NCBI GenBank assembly: GCA_044371425.1
Contig: JBILTR010000014.1
Location: 62,001-126,000, forward strand
Source of the DNA: JBEISR01 sp044371425
GTDB lineage: Bacteria > Planctomycetota > Planctomycetia > Pirellulales > Pirellulaceae
Length of the DNA: 64,000 bases
Direction: 5' to 3'
This document shows, piece by piece, positions 17,380-24,791 of the stretch. The notes below the pieces were generated by a model that was not told the origin of the DNA, did no database searches, and saw nothing but the letters and a program-made list of their open reading frames with translations. How positions within the stretch are numbered: position 1 is the first letter of the stretch; every line of letters begins with the position of its first letter. The position numbers and the translations under genes were made by a program.

Positions 17380-18072
17380 ATGTCTCGCCACTTGATCCAT
17401 GATCTGGAAGAAGCCTACAACCGACTTCTTGGACTGTCCGCGTCGGTGGAAGAGATGATCGGGATGTCGGTGCGATCGTTGGTGGAGCGGAATTCGGATC
17501 TTGCCGAACGGGTGATTGCCAGGGATGAGCATGTCGACCAGACCGAAGTTCGGATCGAGGAGGAGTGCCTGAAGATCCTTGCGATGCACCAACCGGTTGC
17601 GGCCGACCTACGACGCATCGCGACGATGATGAAAGTCAATAACGATTTGGAGCGGATGGCGGATCTTGCAGTCAATATTGCAGAGCGAGCGTTGAGCATT
17701 CGGAGCGAGGGAGAGTTTCCGATCCCCCAGCAGCTCAATGGGATGGCAGCCATGACCACCTCGATGGTGCGTCGCAGCCTGGATGCCTTTGTGCAGCAAG
17801 ACCTGGAACTGGCATATCAGGTGATCGCCGGCGATGACGCGATCGATCAGATGAACGTGCGAGTCATCGACGAGTTGACGCGATTGATGGCGCAGCGGTC
17901 GGATTGGATATCGACCGCTCTACACTGTTTTTCGGTTTCCAGGCATCTGGAACGGATCGCCGATCACGCCGCCAACATCGCCTCCGACCTCGTCTACATG
18001 GTGGAAGGAATCATCGTCAGGCACCGGCGCGGCGGGCCGTCCGACGCGCTGCCAACCCAGGCTGCAGGGTAA
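17380..18072 (+). CDS. phoU: Phosphate-signalling accessory protein PhoU
   Basis: A 230-residue all-helical protein starting MSRHLIHDLEEAYNRLLGL, the typical PhoU opening. Two PhoU repeats are seen. The first (about 10-110) holds SVEEMIGMSVRSLVERNSDLA and the metal-binding-like RRIATMMKVNNDLERMADLA. The second (about 120-220) holds RHLERIADHAANIASDLVYM. PhoU restrains the PhoR kinase and the Pst transporter when phosphate is plentiful. The next gene is a phoB-like regulator 32 bases downstream. No pst transporter gene is next to it. The ATG at 17380 is preferred over one 45 bases upstream because it matches the family N-terminus. Confidence 0.88.
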   Translation: MSRHLIHDLEEAYNRLLGLSASVEEMIGMSVRSLVERNSDLAERVIARDEHVDQTEVRIEEECLKILAMHQPVAADLRRIATMMKVNNDLERMADLAVNIAERALSIRSEGEFPIPQQLNGMAAMTTSMVRRSLDAFVQQDLELAYQVIAGDDAIDQMNVRVIDELTRLMAQRSDWISTALHCFSVSRHLERIADHAANIASDLVYMVEGIIVRHRRGGPSDALPTQAAG

Positions 18073-18104
18073 GCCTGCAGCAAAGCCCTTAGAGTGAACT
18101 CGTT

Positions 18105-18794
18105 ATGGCAAAGACTCGCATCCTGATCGTCGAGGACGACCGTTCGCTGGGAGACATCCTGGCTTATAATCTGCAGCGCGAAGGGTATGAAATCCATCGC
18201 GCTGTGGACGGTCGCGACGGTTTAACCCAGGCCCAGCTGAAGCTGCCGGATATCGTCCTGCTGGATGTCATGCTGCCCGGTCTTGACGGGATCGAAGTCT
18301 GTCGTCAGTTGAGAAGCAATCCGGAGACGAAAGACTTGCTGGTGATGATGCTGACCGCCAAGGCCGAAGAAGCCGACCAGCTTCTCGGCTTTCACGTCGG
18401 GGCGGATGATTACGTCACCAAGCCTTTCAGTGTGCGAGTGCTCATGGAGCGTATCAAGGCGCTCAAACGACGCACGGAAGAACTGCCGGATGCCAACGGA
18501 GACATGGTGGCGCGGCTGGGGATTTCCGTCGATCGAAGACGCTTTAAAGCGATGGCGGGAAATGAGCAGTTGGAGCTGACCAAGAGTGAGTTTCGATTGC
18601 TGGACACGCTGATCCGTCAGCCGGGCCGTGCTTTTGATCGCGCCGAGCTGATCGATGCGGCGCTGGGTGGGGACACTCTGGTGCTGGTGCGAACCATCGA
18701 CGTTCATATCCGTGCGCTGCGACGCAAACTAGGAACGCATGCCGATGCAATCGAAACGGTGCGCGGTGTCGGATACCGATTCCGGGAGGGCTGA
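18105..18794 (+). CDS. phoB: PhoB-type response regulator
   Basis: A 229-residue OmpR-family regulator. The receiver domain has VEDDRS, phospho-acceptor D54 in IVLLDVMLPGLDG, and GADDYVTKPFS. The winged helix spans about 133-229 (LTKSEFRLLDTLIRQPGRAF, RTIDVHIRALRRKLG, VRGVGYRFRE). Position right after phoU makes a phosphate-regulon role likely. The usual kinase partner phoR is not adjacent; a PhoR-like kinase lies at 58296-60113. It is transcribed with phoU. The phoB symbol rests on context and overall similarity, since OmpR-family regulators look alike. Confidence 0.8.
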   Translation: MAKTRILIVEDDRSLGDILAYNLQREGYEIHRAVDGRDGLTQAQLKLPDIVLLDVMLPGLDGIEVCRQLRSNPETKDLLVMMLTAKAEEADQLLGFHVGADDYVTKPFSVRVLMERIKALKRRTEELPDANGDMVARLGISVDRRRFKAMAGNEQLELTKSEFRLLDTLIRQPGRAFDRAELIDAALGGDTLVLVRTIDVHIRALRRKLGTHADAIETVRGVGYRFREG

Positions 18795-18802
18795 TCCGCC
18801 TC

Positions 18803-19090
18803 TCAGTTCCCTTTTCGCAATCCCTCCAGACTGTCGACAATCGCCTTGGCGGTCCGCAGATCGCATCCTGCAATCTCCATCGTTTTCTTGCATGCCTCGA
18901 TCTTTCCCTCCGACCACAGCGTCTGCTCGATGAACGCCTGCTGATCGGCATCGATCCACGGGATCGGCGGCGACCGATCTTCCGGTGGCTGCTTGGAAGC
19001 GTTGGAGAAGGGGCCAAGTAGCATCTGAGTCAGCCAGATCAGCGCGAAGAACCCGAGCGCAACAGCGATCACCAAGATTCCCCAGTTCAT
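18803..19090 (-). CDS. Small membrane-anchored protein with an L7/L12-like tail
   Basis: A 95-residue protein with an N-terminal membrane span (about residues 4-26, GILVIAVALGFFALIWL) and a short Ser/Pro linker. Its C-terminal part (ACKKTMEIAGCDLRTAKAIV) recalls the helix-turn pattern of the ribosomal L7/L12 C-terminal domain (VREATGLGLKEAKDLV in that family). Similar small anchored proteins occur in several phyla without a known role. It is convergent with phoB (8 bases between stops). The L7/L12 resemblance is by eye and unproven. Confidence 0.65.
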   Translation of the reverse strand: MNWGILVIAVALGFFALIWLTQMLLGPFSNASKQPPEDRSPPIPWIDADQQAFIEQTLWSEGKIEACKKTMEIAGCDLRTAKAIVDSLEGLRKGN

Positions 19091-19273
19091 CGTCGCCTCT
19101 CTTTCTCTCTAGGCCGGTTGCCCTCGCCGGAGATGCTCATCGGTTCCGACCAATCGCCTATCGAGAAGGATAACGGATCGACTGGCTACCTGCCTGCGGT
19201 TCGATCGATCTCGACTGGGATCCATCAACAAAACAGCCCCACCGGCTCGCGCTCCACCGCCAGCCCCGGCCTC

Positions 19274-20974
19274 TCAGCTGATCGTGTCTCGTTGAAAGAC
19301 CAGATGGCGTCGCCAGTGGAGGTCATCCAGTTTGGGGAAGTCGGTTCTCAGGTGAACGCCACGGGATTCCTGTCGTGCCAAGGCGGCGTGGGCCATCATC
19401 CGAGCGACGGTGAGGAGATTCTGCAGTTCCCAGCCTTCAATGGTTTGCTGGGGATTGGCGAGTGCATAGCGGCAATAACCCTCCAGACCTTCCACCGCCT
19501 CGGCCAATCGCTGCTGGTTCCTTTCGACTCCCACTTTACGCCACATCAAACTTTGGACTGCGTTTCGCACGTCGGAGAGATCGAGCGGTTGGTCGGGGGC
19601 TGGCAAGTCGGGTGCGCTGACAGGTGGCACTTCCAGCCGACCCTGGGTGGTAGCGGCCAGTTGGCTGGCAAGCCCACCGGCTCTCTTGCCGAAGACCAGA
19701 CCTTCCAGCAGGCTGTTGGAGGCCAGTCGGTTGGCCCCGTGGAGCCCTGTGCTGGTCACTTCACCGGCTGCCAGCAGTCCCGGGATCGTAGTCTGGCCAC
19801 GGTCATCGACCACCACGCCACCGATCATGTAGTGGGCTCCCGGGCGAACGGGGATGCGGTCGGTAGCGATATCGAGGCCGAACTTGCGACAGACTTCGGC
19901 GATCCCTGGGAATCGCTGCCTGACACGCTGGGGGTCCAGATGCTGCATTGTCAGATAGACGCTGGGGTGCTGCGTCTTTTCCATCTGCCGAACGATCGAT
20001 TGGCTGACGACATCGCGCGGCGCCAGTTCCAGACGCTTGTCATAATCGCTCATGAAGCGATAGCCATTGCAATCGATCAAGAACGCCCCTTCGCCTCGCA
20101 CCGCTTCGGTGATCAGCGTCCGCGAGCTACCTGCGATGTAGAGCACGGTCGGATGAAATTGCATGAATTCCATGTCGCGCATCTGGGCTCCGGCGCGATA
20201 GGCCAGCGCATGACCATCGCCGGTGGCTACCCTGGGGTTGGTCGACTCCCGGAACACCTGCCCGCAGCCTCCGGTGCAGAGAATGGTCTGCGAGGCCCAA
20301 AGCATCATGGGGGATTTTCCGTGAGGCGCCAACAAAGCACCTCGACAGGCTCCCTGGTGGGTCACCAGATCGATCGTGAAGGTGTTGGGCCAGATCTCCA
20401 CGTTGCCGTTGCTGCGGGTTCGTTCGATCATGGCGCGCATGATTTCACGACCGGTCGCATCACCAAGAGCGTGAATGATTCTCTGATGCGAATGCCCACC
20501 TTCGCGCCCCAGGATCAGCTTCCCGTCGCTTTGATCGAAATGCGTGCCCCAGGCGATCAGGTCTTCGACATGCCGAGGAGCTTCCCTCACCACCATTTCG
20601 ACGATCGCTCGATCGCACAGCGACCCACCGGCTACCAGCGTGTCCTGAATGTGGTTGTCGAAGCGATCTTCCGCGTCCCAGACACTGGCGATGCCACCTT
20701 GCGCGTAGGCGCTGTTGGATTCTTCGATAACGTCTTTGGTCACCACGATGCAGCGAAGCGCAGGATCGATCTCCTGAGCCGCTCGCAGGCCCGCTAGGCC
20801 ACCGCCGATAATCAGCACGTCAGCAAAAGCGTGCTGCAATCTTTTAGGATGAAAAGGGGCTAGGTAGCGAGGCATCTCCGGGAGACGGTGCGGCGAGGCA
20901 ACTGGGTGGGCTGTCGGGTGATAGGGATCCAAGAATCCAGCTCCTTCGCTACGATGATCATCGTTGGTGGTCAT
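19274..20974 (-). CDS. nadB: L-aspartate oxidase
   Basis: A 566-residue flavoenzyme of the succinate dehydrogenase/fumarate reductase family that oxidises L-aspartate to iminoaspartate, the first step of NAD synthesis. Visible are the FAD-binding ADVLIIGGGLAGLRAA, SNSAYAQGGIASVW, the active-site region HSHQRIIHALGDATGREIM, DMEFMQFHPTVLY, TEAVRGEGAFL and the flavin-contacting LASNSLLEGLVFGKRAG. A C-terminal helical domain (about 455-560) follows. The E. coli enzyme is 540 residues. The start is uncertain: ATG at 20974 or 20875, neither with a good ribosome binding site; the oxidase core begins after the second. No nadA or nadC is adjacent. It is divergent from moaB. Confidence 0.9.
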   Translation of the reverse strand: MTTNDDHRSEGAGFLDPYHPTAHPVASPHRLPEMPRYLAPFHPKRLQHAFADVLIIGGGLAGLRAAQEIDPALRCIVVTKDVIEESNSAYAQGGIASVWDAEDRFDNHIQDTLVAGGSLCDRAIVEMVVREAPRHVEDLIAWGTHFDQSDGKLILGREGGHSHQRIIHALGDATGREIMRAMIERTRSNGNVEIWPNTFTIDLVTHQGACRGALLAPHGKSPMMLWASQTILCTGGCGQVFRESTNPRVATGDGHALAYRAGAQMRDMEFMQFHPTVLYIAGSSRTLITEAVRGEGAFLIDCNGYRFMSDYDKRLELAPRDVVSQSIVRQMEKTQHPSVYLTMQHLDPQRVRQRFPGIAEVCRKFGLDIATDRIPVRPGAHYMIGGVVVDDRGQTTIPGLLAAGEVTSTGLHGANRLASNSLLEGLVFGKRAGGLASQLAATTQGRLEVPPVSAPDLPAPDQPLDLSDVRNAVQSLMWRKVGVERNQQRLAEAVEGLEGYCRYALANPQQTIEGWELQNLLTVARMMAHAALARQESRGVHLRTDFPKLDDLHWRRHLVFQRDTIS

Positions 20975-21072
20975 TTCAGAGGAAATGGTCCGCTGAAACG
21001 TCGTCAACATTGTAGACGCCCAGGATCCCCCTCGCGAAGCCGGCCGCTTTCGGCCACACAGGAGTACCAGAA

Positions 21073-21588
21073 GTGCCCGACAATTCCCCGTCGCAGTCGC
21101 ATCGCGATCAGGCACCCCAGTCGGTAGGAGTGGCGGTGATCACCGTCAGCGACACGCGGACGCTTCAAGATGACCTGGGGGGTGCATGGATCGTAAAGTC
21201 GCTCGAACAGGCAGGACACCGCGTCATGGCTCGGTCGATTGTGATCGATCAGCAGGATCGGATCACGGAAGCGGTGGAAGCCATGCTAGCTGACCCCCTA
21301 GTCGATGCAGTGCTTTTGACCGGTGGCACGGGACTGGCCGCTCGAGACCAGACGACCGAAGCTGTGCAGCGACTTTTCGACGCGGATATACCAGGCTACG
21401 GGGAGCTATTTCGGATGCTTTCCTATCAGGAGATCGGACCGGCCGCGATGCTGAGTCGCGCGGCAGCAGGCCGCGTCGGTCGCAAACTGGTCCTCACGAT
21501 GCCTGGCTCCCCGAACGGTGTGCGGCTGGCGATGGACAAGCTGATCGTGCCGGAGCTTGCGCATCTGGTGCTGCATGCAGGAAAGTGA
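21073..21588 (+). CDS. moaB: Molybdenum cofactor biosynthesis protein MoaB
   Basis: A 171-residue protein of the MoaB/Mog family, the same length as E. coli MoaB. Motifs include VAVITVSDTRTLQDDLGG at the N-terminus and the molybdopterin-binding core LLTGGTGLAARDQTTEA. SYQEIGPAAMLSRAAAGRVG and LTMPGSPNGVRLAMDKL follow. The family adenylylates molybdopterin or acts as a MoaB homologue in the same cofactor pathway. GGAG at 21061 lies 8 bases before the GTG start at 21073. Another cofactor gene, mobA, is 19 kb away; none is adjacent. Confidence 0.9.
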   Translation: MPDNSPSQSHRDQAPQSVGVAVITVSDTRTLQDDLGGAWIVKSLEQAGHRVMARSIVIDQQDRITEAVEAMLADPLVDAVLLTGGTGLAARDQTTEAVQRLFDADIPGYGELFRMLSYQEIGPAAMLSRAAAGRVGRKLVLTMPGSPNGVRLAMDKLIVPELAHLVLHAGK

Positions 21589-21619
21589 ATGGCCAGACCA
21601 CTTGCGACGGAAGAAGGAA

Positions 21620-22669
21620 TCATGAGCCCGTTTCGTCGGATTCCATCTTCGGAGGTTTTTGTTCGACCACTGCATACCATCCCAGACCGTCGTATTCCTG
21701 ATAGCCGATCGTCCGAGCAAAAGCCACCGTGTGGCCCCATGTATCGATATAGGCTCCCTTATCGTCTCCTTGGGTCTTCAGAGGATAGGTCTGAAAGATC
21801 CCGATGGAATCGCTAGCAGCGATCACGCGAAGGTCCCCATCCAGCAACAGAACGCGACTGCGTTTCCACTCTTCTTCCGATAGCATCGGTTCATCCTGGA
21901 CGATGCAACGCGACTGCTCACCCCAATCGAAAAAGACAGCCAAGACCCCCAGAGGAATCCCATGGAGTTCCCCGTCCGCGCGAACGGCGGCCGAGTAGAG
22001 CGCTACGGGCAGATTGCGATGCAGCGAGCTGTTGTGGATTTCATCGGCGACGAAGTCGTTGCCGCTGGCAGTTGCCATCGTGCGGCGAAACCAAGGTTCG
22101 CTCTGGACAGTCGATCCGACGCAGGTAGGAAACTGGTCGGGGCGGGAACAGCAGACAATGGTACCATCCGCTCCAATCAGCGCTAAATTCATGTAGACAC
22201 TGTAAAAGCGATTGATCACCGAAAGTCGTTGGGCAGCTTTGGACAACGTCCCCGCCGTGCGATTGGAAAGCGCGCCGGCCAACGCTTCGTCGGTTGCCCA
22301 CCATCGGACATCCGCCGTCCGCTCGTAAAGATTCCGAACGATCAACTGAATCAGCGTCCGGGCCATCTCGACCAGATGGGTCCCCTCCAGTTCTTGTATC
22401 AATCGATCGACTAGTTCGATTCCTTGGTGGATTTCGCCTAGCATGACACCTCGGAATTCCTTGGAGTTCCCCGACGCTTGTTCGGCGAGATTCTTCACCT
22501 CGCTGGCAACCACCGCAAAGCCCCTTCCCGCATCCCCGGCTCTCGCGGCTTCAATCGCCGCATTGAGCGCAAGGAGATTTGTCTTGCTGGCGATGTTTTC
22601 GTTGGTGCGAGCGAAGTGCTGAACATGCCGATCCAGCTTCTGCATGATCTGGCGAATGCGACGTGGCAT
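21620..22669 (-). CDS. Soluble chemoreceptor-like protein with C-terminal sensor domain
   Basis: A 349-residue protein without membrane spans. Residues about 24-65 match the signalling hairpin of methyl-accepting chemotaxis proteins (NLLALNAAIEAARAGDAGRG, FAVVASEVKNLAEQA), the part that contacts CheA and CheW. The remaining 250 residues resemble a Cache/PAS-type sensor (about 135-330; YMNLALIGADGTIVCCS, VLLLDGDLRVIAASDS, GWYAVVEQ). The order is reversed from classical receptors, with the signalling part first. The ATG at 22669 has GGAG 8 bases upstream; a GTG at 22741 is an alternative. No other chemotaxis gene is nearby. Cytoplasmic location is inferred from the absence of hydrophobic segments. 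Confidence 0.82.
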   Translation of the reverse strand: MPRRIRQIMQKLDRHVQHFARTNENIASKTNLLALNAAIEAARAGDAGRGFAVVASEVKNLAEQASGNSKEFRGVMLGEIHQGIELVDRLIQELEGTHLVEMARTLIQLIVRNLYERTADVRWWATDEALAGALSNRTAGTLSKAAQRLSVINRFYSVYMNLALIGADGTIVCCSRPDQFPTCVGSTVQSEPWFRRTMATASGNDFVADEIHNSSLHRNLPVALYSAAVRADGELHGIPLGVLAVFFDWGEQSRCIVQDEPMLSEEEWKRSRVLLLDGDLRVIAASDSIGIFQTYPLKTQGDDKGAYIDTWGHTVAFARTIGYQEYDGLGWYAVVEQKPPKMESDETGS

Positions 22670-22933
22670 GAGGGGATCTCCGCGTTCGATCGGCAAGGGA
22701 ATCCAAGCGGCGATCGCAGAGCGCCGCTCCAGGCAAGGCACATCTCGAACTCGCCTTGCCCGTACTTCCTAGACTACTCCCAACCCTGGCACCATCCAGC
22801 TCGCCACTGGGATTTGGTACTCGGGAAGAAAGGCCACGGCTTTCCCTTTTGCCCAACTGGCAAAATGAGAACGCTCGGAGGAATCAAAAAAATTGTTGCT
22901 GGCAGACCGATCCACTCTGGAAGGCGTGTCACC

Positions 22934-22963
22934 AAAAAAACCAAGCCCGCCTTGCGGCGGGCT
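22934..22963 (-). terminator. Rho-independent terminator for the thioredoxin-like gene
   Basis: On the minus strand AGCCCGCC (22963-22956) pairs with GGCGGGCT (22951-22944) around loop GCAA, followed after two bases by a run of seven T residues (22940-22934). It sits 40 bases after the stop at 23002. Confidence 0.85.
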
Positions 22964-23001
22964 GTGGCTAGGAACAACGAAGCGATGCTGAGAGCTTCGA
23001 A

Positions 23002-23574
23002 TCAGCCCTTGAGCATCTTCTCGACGCTCTGAATGACCTCTTCGGCTTTCACTTCGGACTGCTTGTAGGTGAAGACCTGCACCACCTCTCCTTCTTTGGC
23101 GACCACGACAGTCACATCGGCATCCGGGGAGATCCGGTAGTCCCGAGGGCCTGTCTGGATATCGCTGGGAATCGCGATCGGAAGGTGCTTCAGCCCTTGA
23201 GATTGGACAAACTTCTTGGCGACGTCCGTGGCTTGCTTTGCGTCGGCTCCCATGACCGAGACCAAACCGCGAAGTTGCTGCTTCTCATGCTTGGCGATTG
23301 CGGAATCGAGTTCCTTGGCCAATTTGCCCACCGCATCACCAGTCGACCGCGTGAAGACCAAGACCATCGGTCTCGACTGGAACTTGCAGCGGTAGCAAAG
23401 CGATTCACCTACCTCCACTCCATCTTCTACCGCACCACCTACCTTCTGGACCGTGAAGGCCCCCAGAGCATCGCCTGACTGCAGCCCCTTGGCCGGTTCT
23501 TTGCCCGATCCCACTGCTGGGAAGAAGGAAACCAGTGCCGCCAAGGCGATGCAACCAACATTTCGAATCATCAT
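23002..23574 (-). CDS. Exported thioredoxin-fold protein of unknown function
   Basis: A 190-residue protein with a signal peptide (MMIRNVGCIALAALVSF, cleavage near GSGKEP). The mature part has the layout of a thioredoxin-like domain (QSRPMVLVFTRSTGD strand, a helix, then KHLPIAIPSD and DADVTVVVAKEGEVVQVFTY strands). The pair LCYRCKF precedes the first strand, which is not a normal CxxC active-site position, so redox activity is uncertain. AGGAG lies 7 bases before the first of two tandem ATG codons (23574, 23571). A strong terminator follows. It is monocistronic. Confidence 0.72.
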   Translation of the reverse strand: MMIRNVGCIALAALVSFFPAVGSGKEPAKGLQSGDALGAFTVQKVGGAVEDGVEVGESLCYRCKFQSRPMVLVFTRSTGDAVGKLAKELDSAIAKHEKQQLRGLVSVMGADAKQATDVAKKFVQSQGLKHLPIAIPSDIQTGPRDYRISPDADVTVVVAKEGEVVQVFTYKQSEVKAEEVIQSVEKMLKG

Positions 23575-24791
23575 GCAGGAACTCCTAGCAGATACCTGTT
23601 CGGCCAATCGGTCGACGGAAAGGACCACCCTGCCCGCGCCACCTGATCACTTCGCACGATTGTAGGGGCCTGTCGACTCCAATGCCAAGCATTTCCCCCC
23701 TCTGCACCCACTGGCAGAACCCGCAATCGCCCCCCCAAACCACCGGGCGAATCAAACGAACGGCCACGAATGAAAGAAGGGTCCAATCCACTGGCAGTCC
23801 CCTATGCCAAGACAGCCAAACAAAAACCCCACAGCCCCAAGAACCCCATCCAAGCCCGATCAAAATCCAGTGGAAAGATAAGGAGGACCGAACAGCCAAG
23901 ACAAACCACCCACACCGGGGGAAACCCATCCCATTGGCGCCTGGCACCGATTTCATGCAAAAAATGTGCATGGCACCGACTGAACAAAAAATGTGCCTGG
24001 CACCGACTGAAGACCCCCAAGGCACCCAAACCACCAAAAGCCTCGCGCACACCCCAGAGCCCGCAAACATCCATCCAGCAAAAGGTGAGCAAAAGGTGGG
24101 TGGCACCAATTGCCGAAGAACCAACTCCAATGGGTGGTTAAAAATGTGCACGGCACCGATTTTTGGCACTACATTCACCCCAAAGCACCCAAAAACCCAA
24201 AAGCCTCGCGCACACGCCAGAGCCCGCAAACATCCACCCAGAAAAGGTGGATGGCACCAATTGGCGAAGAACCAACTCCAATGGTTGGTTAAAAATGTGC
24301 ATGGCACCGATTTTGGGCACCACATTCACCCCAAAGCACCCAAAAACCCAAAAGCCTCGCGCACACACCAGAGCCCGCAAACATCCACCCAGAAAAGGAG
24401 GATGGCACCAATTGGCGAAGAACCAACTCCAATGGGTGGTTAAAAATGTGCATGGCACCGACTGAAGACCCCCGCAAACATCCATCCAGCAAAAGGTGGG
24501 TGGCACCAATTGGCGAAGAACCAACCCCAATGGGTGGTTAAAAATGTGCCTGGCACCGATTGGGGAGAGGCAGAGAGGCATGGAAAGGTGGACTGGGTTG
24601 GGAGCTGCTTTGCTGGCTGGACGTTTCTGACCACGCTGTGCCGCCCCGGGAAGTGGCTTTGAATTCCGGTTGGCGATTCTCCAGAGGACGTCTAGGATAC
24701 CAGTGCCGTCGGGCGATTCTTCGGACCGTTTTTGGACCATCTTTTTCGCCCGAAATGCCGGAATTCTAAATCCTGACTGGACTGTTTTTCC
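23575..24791. other. Gene-free stretch dominated by a repeat array
   Basis: About 1.2 kb between the thioredoxin-like gene and ygiQ. Its middle is the repeat array at 23942-24560. The flanks (23575-23941 and 24561-24791) have a biased composition with A- and C-rich runs and hold no supported gene. Long open frames on both strands here are products of the repeats. Confidence 0.55.
23942..24560 (+). repeat. Array of GTGC-TGGCACCGA repeats, including a 151-bp tandem unit
   Basis: The core ATGTGC-TGGCACCGA (reverse TCGGTGCCA-GCACAT) occurs with TGGCACCG starting at 23942, 23971, 23998, 24151, 24302, 24453 and 24551. Three of these are spaced exactly 151 bases apart. The unit also contains CACCAATTGGCGAAGAACCA and CCCGCAAACATCCA-CCAG blocks. 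The last unit is shortened to 98 bases by an internal deletion. TGGTGCCA/TGGCACC-type ends make local hairpins. This motif is a dispersed repeat type I associate with planctomycete genomes (recollection, not searched). Confidence 0.9.

Noticed and set aside
19118..20797. A 559-codon plus-strand open frame
   Set aside because: It lies wholly antisense to nadB, which has full family motifs. The plus-strand product has no recognisable domain and its composition mirrors the GC-rich third positions of nadB.
23942..24560. Possible CRISPR array
   Set aside because: The interval between cores is itself repeated (151 bases) and not unique, and no cas gene is in the window.
23585..24740. Several long minus- and plus-strand frames in the repeat array, with hydrophobic Trp/Cys-rich products
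   Set aside because: They are translations of the 151-bp repeat units, since the same peptides recur with the repeat. There is no ribosome binding site or family match.
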